A DNA stretch of 10,285 nucleotides. Origin: Ochromonadaceae sp. CCMP2298 (lineage: Eukaryota; Sar; Synurophyceae; Ochromonadales; Ochromonadaceae). The notes beneath the pieces are model-generated. The model had not been told where the DNA came from and made no database searches. It was given only the letters and a program-made list of their open reading frames with translations. This document shows, piece after piece, positions 6,727-10,285 of this stretch (its first letter is position 1; each line of letters opens with the position of its first letter). The stretch is taken from assembly GCA_026770595.1 (NCBI GenBank), contig MU634770.1, forward strand, positions 1 to 10,285, read 5' to 3'. The translations under genes were made by a program, and so were the position numbers.

Positions 6727-7628
6727 TCGATTAACTGATTAATGCAATAAGATCTTTTCAGTAGAGAATTTGAGGATACCACATCGATGACTGGTCTCTG
6801 CGAGGTTTGTGACATTTTCAGTGTGCGTTGTTTTAATGAAATTGGCGTTTTCTGGTACGATTTGTGCGTTTCCCCCCCCTCCCTGCATTGCTTCTCCATA
6901 TCAGACAATATGCAGGAAATTGATAGTAGTAATGCATACAAAGTGCCTATCCTCTTCAAAGTATCCATAAAAAGTAAGTTTTGCCCCAACAAAACGAAAG
7001 TACCTTTCGTCTGCAAAACCCTAAAATAGTACGCCTCCGAGGCGGGTACATTTATAGAGGAGGGTTCCTTTTTTGCCCGTATGTTTTGGGTTTCACCAGT
7101 GTGTTACCCCCGGTGGGGGGTACGCGGCGGTCCAAAAAGGCCCGTCTCTACGGTTTGAAGGGGTTTTGCGGGGCAAAAGTGGAGACGGAGATATGTCCTC
7201 CTCCTGTACGATAAGGTCCATCACTGATGTCGGTGGGCACGCTAGCGTGTGTTGGGAGATAAGTCTGAAGGAGCTGAGAGCTCGTCAGCGTATACAGGTA
7301 TATGTAATATGCGGCGTCTGCTGTATGCTTACTCTTGATTTGAAGATTTCACACAGCAGTTGTCGAGGGTGTTAAAAGGCGTACAATAACCGTTTCCTGC
7401 TGTATCGCAAATTGCATACATACTGGTGTATATCTATAGCTCCATACATGATGTGGGATTAATTCCCACAAACATTTTTGAACTAAAATTTTCCCAATTT
7501 TAATTACTTTTAATGGATGAAATACTGGTCATAATGGGTGGGTATGCCCTTATGCCCTTAAATCCCTATGGCCCTGTGCCTTTTTACCCCCATCCTTCAA
7601 CTCTTTAACATGTGTAGTATTGAGATTA
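6727..7628. other. Spacer between two convergent genes
   Basis: This is the 3' flank of the aminopeptidase and of the minus-strand esterase. An AATAAG near 6746 is the only weak polyadenylation-like hexamer just after the aminopeptidase stop. Overlapping frames on both strands at about 7073-7375 (+) and 7151-7348 (-) are open but match nothing I know. The middle, 7029-7290, is rich in small hairpins. Confidence 0.5.
7029..7289. repeat. Cluster of short hairpins and palindromes
   Basis: In 260 bases I see: GCCTC/GAGGC within 7029-7049; ACCCCC/GGGGGT around 7106-7121; CCGTCTCTAC (7142-7151) facing GTGGAGACGG (7179-7188), with TTTTGC/GCAAAA (7164-7178) nested inside; the 12-bp palindrome CACGCTAGCGTG (7238-7249); and GCTGA/TCAGC within 7273-7289. 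Such density could mean a folded RNA or a decayed foldback element. No known RNA family is recognised. Confidence 0.4.
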
Positions 7629-10080
7629 CTATGCCTCTGGGCCCCTGAGCGCCAGTTGTCGAATCTGGTGCCACAGCGGCTGCAGCATAAGGGGGGTGTA
7701 GCAGTAGTGGGTGCAATCGTGCTTGTACAGGGGGTTGCAAGTGTGCATATCAGCGAGGGGTCTGTGGGGGGGGGGGAAGGGAGGGGGTAGAGATAGGGGT
7801 GCGGGATGATGTGGGAGAGTGGTAGGGGGGATCGGAAAGAATAAAAAAACAAAAAAGAAAATAAGCATTCACACACTCACAAACGCACGCAGATGCACCC
7901 GATCAGACATGCTTACTCGGATAATACATATACACACATGCTCGTGCCCACACTCACCTTGTTATAGCAGCTATCGGGAAGAGCTCTATATTCCCATATT
8001 TGCTGCCCCTATCACCACTACCACTACCCCCTTCACCACCTCTACCACCCACCCTCTCTCCCAACAAGTCCCTAACGATATCGTTGCGCCAGTCCGCCAT
8101 ATAAGAGGTGTTGGATATAGCGCGGCAGCACTGGGGCACCTGGATTCGTTAAATATCGACAAAGAAGGAGATGTAGACCATAGACAGGGTTTTGGTGTGT
8201 TGTGGGGGAGGGGGGGGGGTGTAGGAGTGTGGGAGATGTTTAGTGTGTGTATTTGGACAGTTGGTGTATGCGCTGTGGGGGAGGAAGGTATCACTACAAG
8301 GAGGGGAGAAATAATATTTAAAACCCCTCTTATGTACAGTCTAGCGTATATAACCCCCAGCCCCAACTTTATCCCCTGGGTAAAATGTCTCTACTGAACC
8401 ACAACTCCGATCCCCCAACCCCCTTGCCTCCATTCTCTTCACCTGAAAAGTAGAAACGGCTGTGTGTTGAATGTCTTTAGGCCACTCAGTCTCCTGGGAA
8501 TCGGGGAATCGGGGAATTGGGAAGTTAGATAAACGATGACATGTTTTACGCAAAATAGTACGGACTATGTCAGAATAAATAAATAAATATAAAGTATTAT
8601 AAATAATAATTATAAAAAATAAATAAATAAGTAATAATAATAAAAATAACCTGATGTTCGACGTAGGGTTTTGCGAAATACCCAGTGTTCTCCGGATTTG
8701 CCCAGTGCTGAAGCCAAGTGAAAATATTGAAGAGTCAAGATTTAATAGCCAGGATTGCGTAATTGATAGTAGTGGAGTGACGATAACTGAAAATAAATTA
8801 AAGCACAGTATAGTACACTAGAATACTATATTAGAAACTGTACTTCGCTAATAAACTATAACCTATCATATAAAATAAAATAATTAAACTCACCTGTGCC
8901 ACCGTTTCATGCCACGCCACTCTATTGTGCTTCGCGTGATTGTACTTATGCCCTTTTACACCCCCCAGGGTGGCCACTTGCTGCAGCCACTCCAATAAAG
9001 GGGGAACATGGGACCTAAAGAGTACCTCGTCGTTGTACCACAGACCCGAGTTCGCTACTACCAATACGGATTTATTGTGAGCCGTCATCTCCCGCTCCAC
9101 GATATGCGCAGCGTTTTCGAAACTGCCACCCGCCACACCCCGCTTGCCAAGACCATTTTTCAAGCAGTTGGCACTGTTTGGGCCGATTGACGCCACAACG
9201 ACGCTCATTGTTTTGCCACCGAGGTACACCTCGTACCGCGTCTCGCAGGGGAGGATTCCCCAAATCTTCCCATTGGTGCGGGCACGCGAGTCTGGGGTGG
9301 CAGAGTTATATATTAGTGGATGCGATGTGGTGTATAATGCGTATAGCGTTATTTGTATCATAATGTACGTAATGTATAAATATGTATATTATTATATATG
9401 TATATAATATAAATGATTATATATATTACTAACCCTCTCTGCGGATCTCACACTCCATACTCTGCAGCTTCTGTCGAGTGGTGCTGTCCCCCAGCAGAAC
9501 CAAGGTGGTGTTTTGAGATATAAGCGCCTGGTGGGGGAGTGCGTGCAGTAGATGTGGAGAATGGGGGGTTGTGTAGAGTAGATATGGGGCGGAGTAGATA
9601 TGGGTAGGAGGAAGTGTGGTACGAGTAGAGAAGATGAGCAAAAAAGAATAGCAACTAGGTGACAATAGTACGATGCATACCTCGAAAGCGTCAATCAATG
9701 GTTTATCGGAGAAATTCGTATACCCCTCGATCCCGCGGTGAAAATTCGGGCGCGCGGTGGAGTAGGGCCCAAAACAGGGGGCACTGGGGTTTGTAGGGGT
9801 GTGCGATGGGGAAATAGAGAATGATTAGAAGTGGGTCGTGGTGGGGCGGATAACTTAACACCTCTGTACCTCTTTACCTCTATATATTTACCTCTAGACG
9901 AACTATTATCTAACCTCTACACTTCACCCCTAAACCTCTACCTCTTTACCAATAGCTTACTTATTCGTGCCCATGCCCACAGCACACAGTATTTTCTTGT
10001 TCCCCTTGGAGAACTGTCCGCACTCATTTCCCCTCAATTCGCTAGGGTAGATAGAAGTGCTGTTGGTTACCAGCATACAT
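7629..10080 (-). CDS. PC-esterase (SGNH-type, TBL/Cas1-like) protein, seven exons, 5' end missing
   Basis: In transcript order the exons are 10080-9961, 9783-9681, 9527-9434, 9291-8894, 8707-8651, 8139-7958 and 7761-7629 (TAG). All six introns are GT-AG (donors GTAAGC, GTATGC, GTTAGT, GTGAGT, GTTATT, GTGAGT) and every junction keeps phase, giving 361 residues from the first full codon. The family uses a Ser-Asp-His site to move or remove acyl groups on glycans, usually in the Golgi or at the cell surface. Its blocks appear in order: LVLLGDSTTRQ (Ser89), NSGLWYN (about 186-192), HETVAQHW spanning an intron (about 233-240), DWRND, and DCTHYC (Asp333, His336). Cysteines are frequent, as in secreted proteins. 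A Gly-rich insert follows the DWRND block. The first visible exon begins with the last base of a codon, so an upstream exon, perhaps with a signal anchor, is missing. Substrate unknown. Confidence 0.85.
7762..7957 (-). other. Last intron of the esterase gene, C run at the acceptor
   Basis: On the minus strand it runs from AAG|GTGAGT to an 11-base C run followed by ACAG. The join makes an Arg codon (AG/A) and links NIELFPIAAIT to PLADMHTC. This puts the catalytic Asp-x-x-His in the last exon. Confidence 0.85.
8140..8650 (-). other. Longest esterase intron, with an AT-only block at its 5' end
   Basis: 511 bases, from CAG|GTTATT to TCCAG. Next to the donor, 8573-8648 is almost entirely A and T with TAAATAAA-like units. 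AATCGGGG-type units are repeated at 8498-8520, and a G/T-rich stretch lies near 8190-8290. The donor GTTATT is weak. Confidence 0.7.
8573..8648. repeat. AT-rich simple repeat (AAATAAAT/AAT units)
   Basis: About 75 bases with very few G or C, made of AAAT and AAT units. It abuts the 57-base exon of the esterase gene, inside the intron. Confidence 0.85.
8651..8707 (-). CDS. 57-base exon of the esterase gene
   Basis: It codes 19 residues (HWANPENTGYFAKPYVEHQ) between a CTTCAG acceptor and a GTTATT donor, phase 0 on both sides. It supplies the His-Trp that completes the conserved T-x-x-Q-H block begun in the previous exon, and the Gly-Tyr-Phe that often follows. That fit is the main reason to believe so short an exon. 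Skipping it would keep the frame. Confidence 0.8.
9681..10080 (-). CDS. N-terminal visible exons of the esterase gene
   Basis: Exons 10080-9961 and 9783-9681 code 74 residues ahead of the GDS block, joined at an Asn codon (AA/T). Donors GTAAGC and GTATGC are good. The region has several cysteines (NECGQF, ILCAVG, APCFGP) and possible N-glycosylation sites (NSTS). It is less conserved in the family than the catalytic blocks, so these two exons rest mainly on open frame, splice sites and phase. Confidence 0.65.
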
Positions 10081-10170
10081 CTGGGTTTTATTGTAGATGG
10101 ATTGTCAATGGGGTATTGTTAGAAGTGAACAGGGGATTATTGTTTGCTCTCAGGCTCTGCACTACACACT

Positions 10171-10285
10171 GCACATAGCAAATAGCACAAAGCACATAGC
10201 ACATAGCACATAGCACATAGCACATAGCACATAGCACATAGCACATAGCACATAGCACATAGCACATAGCACATAGCACATAGCA
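10171..10285. repeat. 7-bp tandem repeat GCACATA, running off the window
   Basis: About sixteen copies of GCACATA. The second and third are altered (GCAAATA, GCACAAA) and the rest are perfect up to the window edge. The 7-bp unit would shift frame with each copy, so it is not coding; the Cys/Met/Tyr-rich minus-strand frame across it is an artefact. It probably lies in or upstream of the first missing esterase intron. Confidence 0.93.

Noticed and set aside
7200-7290. A box C/D snoRNA, suggested by TGATGT and CTGA words
   Set aside because: The C box is imperfect and there is no closing stem, so the evidence is at chance level.
7073-7375. 100-codon plus-strand frame and a 66-codon minus-strand open stretch (7151-7348)
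   Set aside because: Frames on both strands overlap, there is no motif, and the minus one lacks an ATG. Hairpin density may explain the odd codon patterns.
7958-8139. A short intron removing the Gly-rich stretch of the esterase exon
   Set aside because: A GTGGGT donor and GGGGCAG acceptor exist, but removal would break phase with the conserved sequence that follows.
7819-8397. 192-codon plus-strand frame
   Set aside because: It runs antisense across an esterase exon and two introns; the minus-strand reading has conserved motifs and phase.

Overview
This looks like nuclear DNA of a eukaryote. The genes are split by GT-AG introns, stops follow the standard code (TAG and TGA are used), exons are GC-rich with strong G/C third positions, and introns and spacers are AT-rich or full of simple repeats. 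The leucyl aminopeptidase begins with a signal peptide followed by a basic stretch with Phe right after an Ala-Gly-Ala cleavage site. That is the presequence style of algae with secondary plastids (stramenopiles, cryptophytes, haptophytes), so a microalga of that kind is my best guess. I cannot name a species.

Layout. 1-965 (+): the 3' end of an unrecognised gene, two exons around an intron made of ATAC and CTCCCACC repeats. About 1290-1544 (-): coding-like sequence ending in a membrane anchor that lies in a different frame from the sequence before it; a further coding-like open stretch lies at 1925-2182 (-). 1560-3988: mostly spacer, with a dense GGAAC/GTTCC cluster, a 157-bp-arm inverted repeat at 3011-3345 and a smaller foldback at 3781-3864 that overlaps a possible 54-codon minus-strand frame. 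3989-6726 (+): a complete three-exon M17 leucyl aminopeptidase of 772 residues with all metal and catalytic residues. 6727-7628: spacer rich in short hairpins. 7629-10080 (-): seven exons of a PC-esterase (SGNH-type, TBL/Cas1-like) protein, joined here by hand. Every junction keeps phase and the exons encode the GDS, GLWYN, T-x-x-Q-H and D-x-x-H blocks; the 5' end lies upstream of the window. 10171-10285: a 7-bp tandem repeat running off the edge.

The aminopeptidase and the esterase are convergent and nothing suggests shared function: one would trim peptides, probably in the plastid, and the other would act on acyl groups of glycans, probably in the secretory pathway. I see no operon, CRISPR array, tRNA, rRNA or clear intact transposon. 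The main results are the esterase gene, which is invisible as a single reading frame, and the long inverted repeat.
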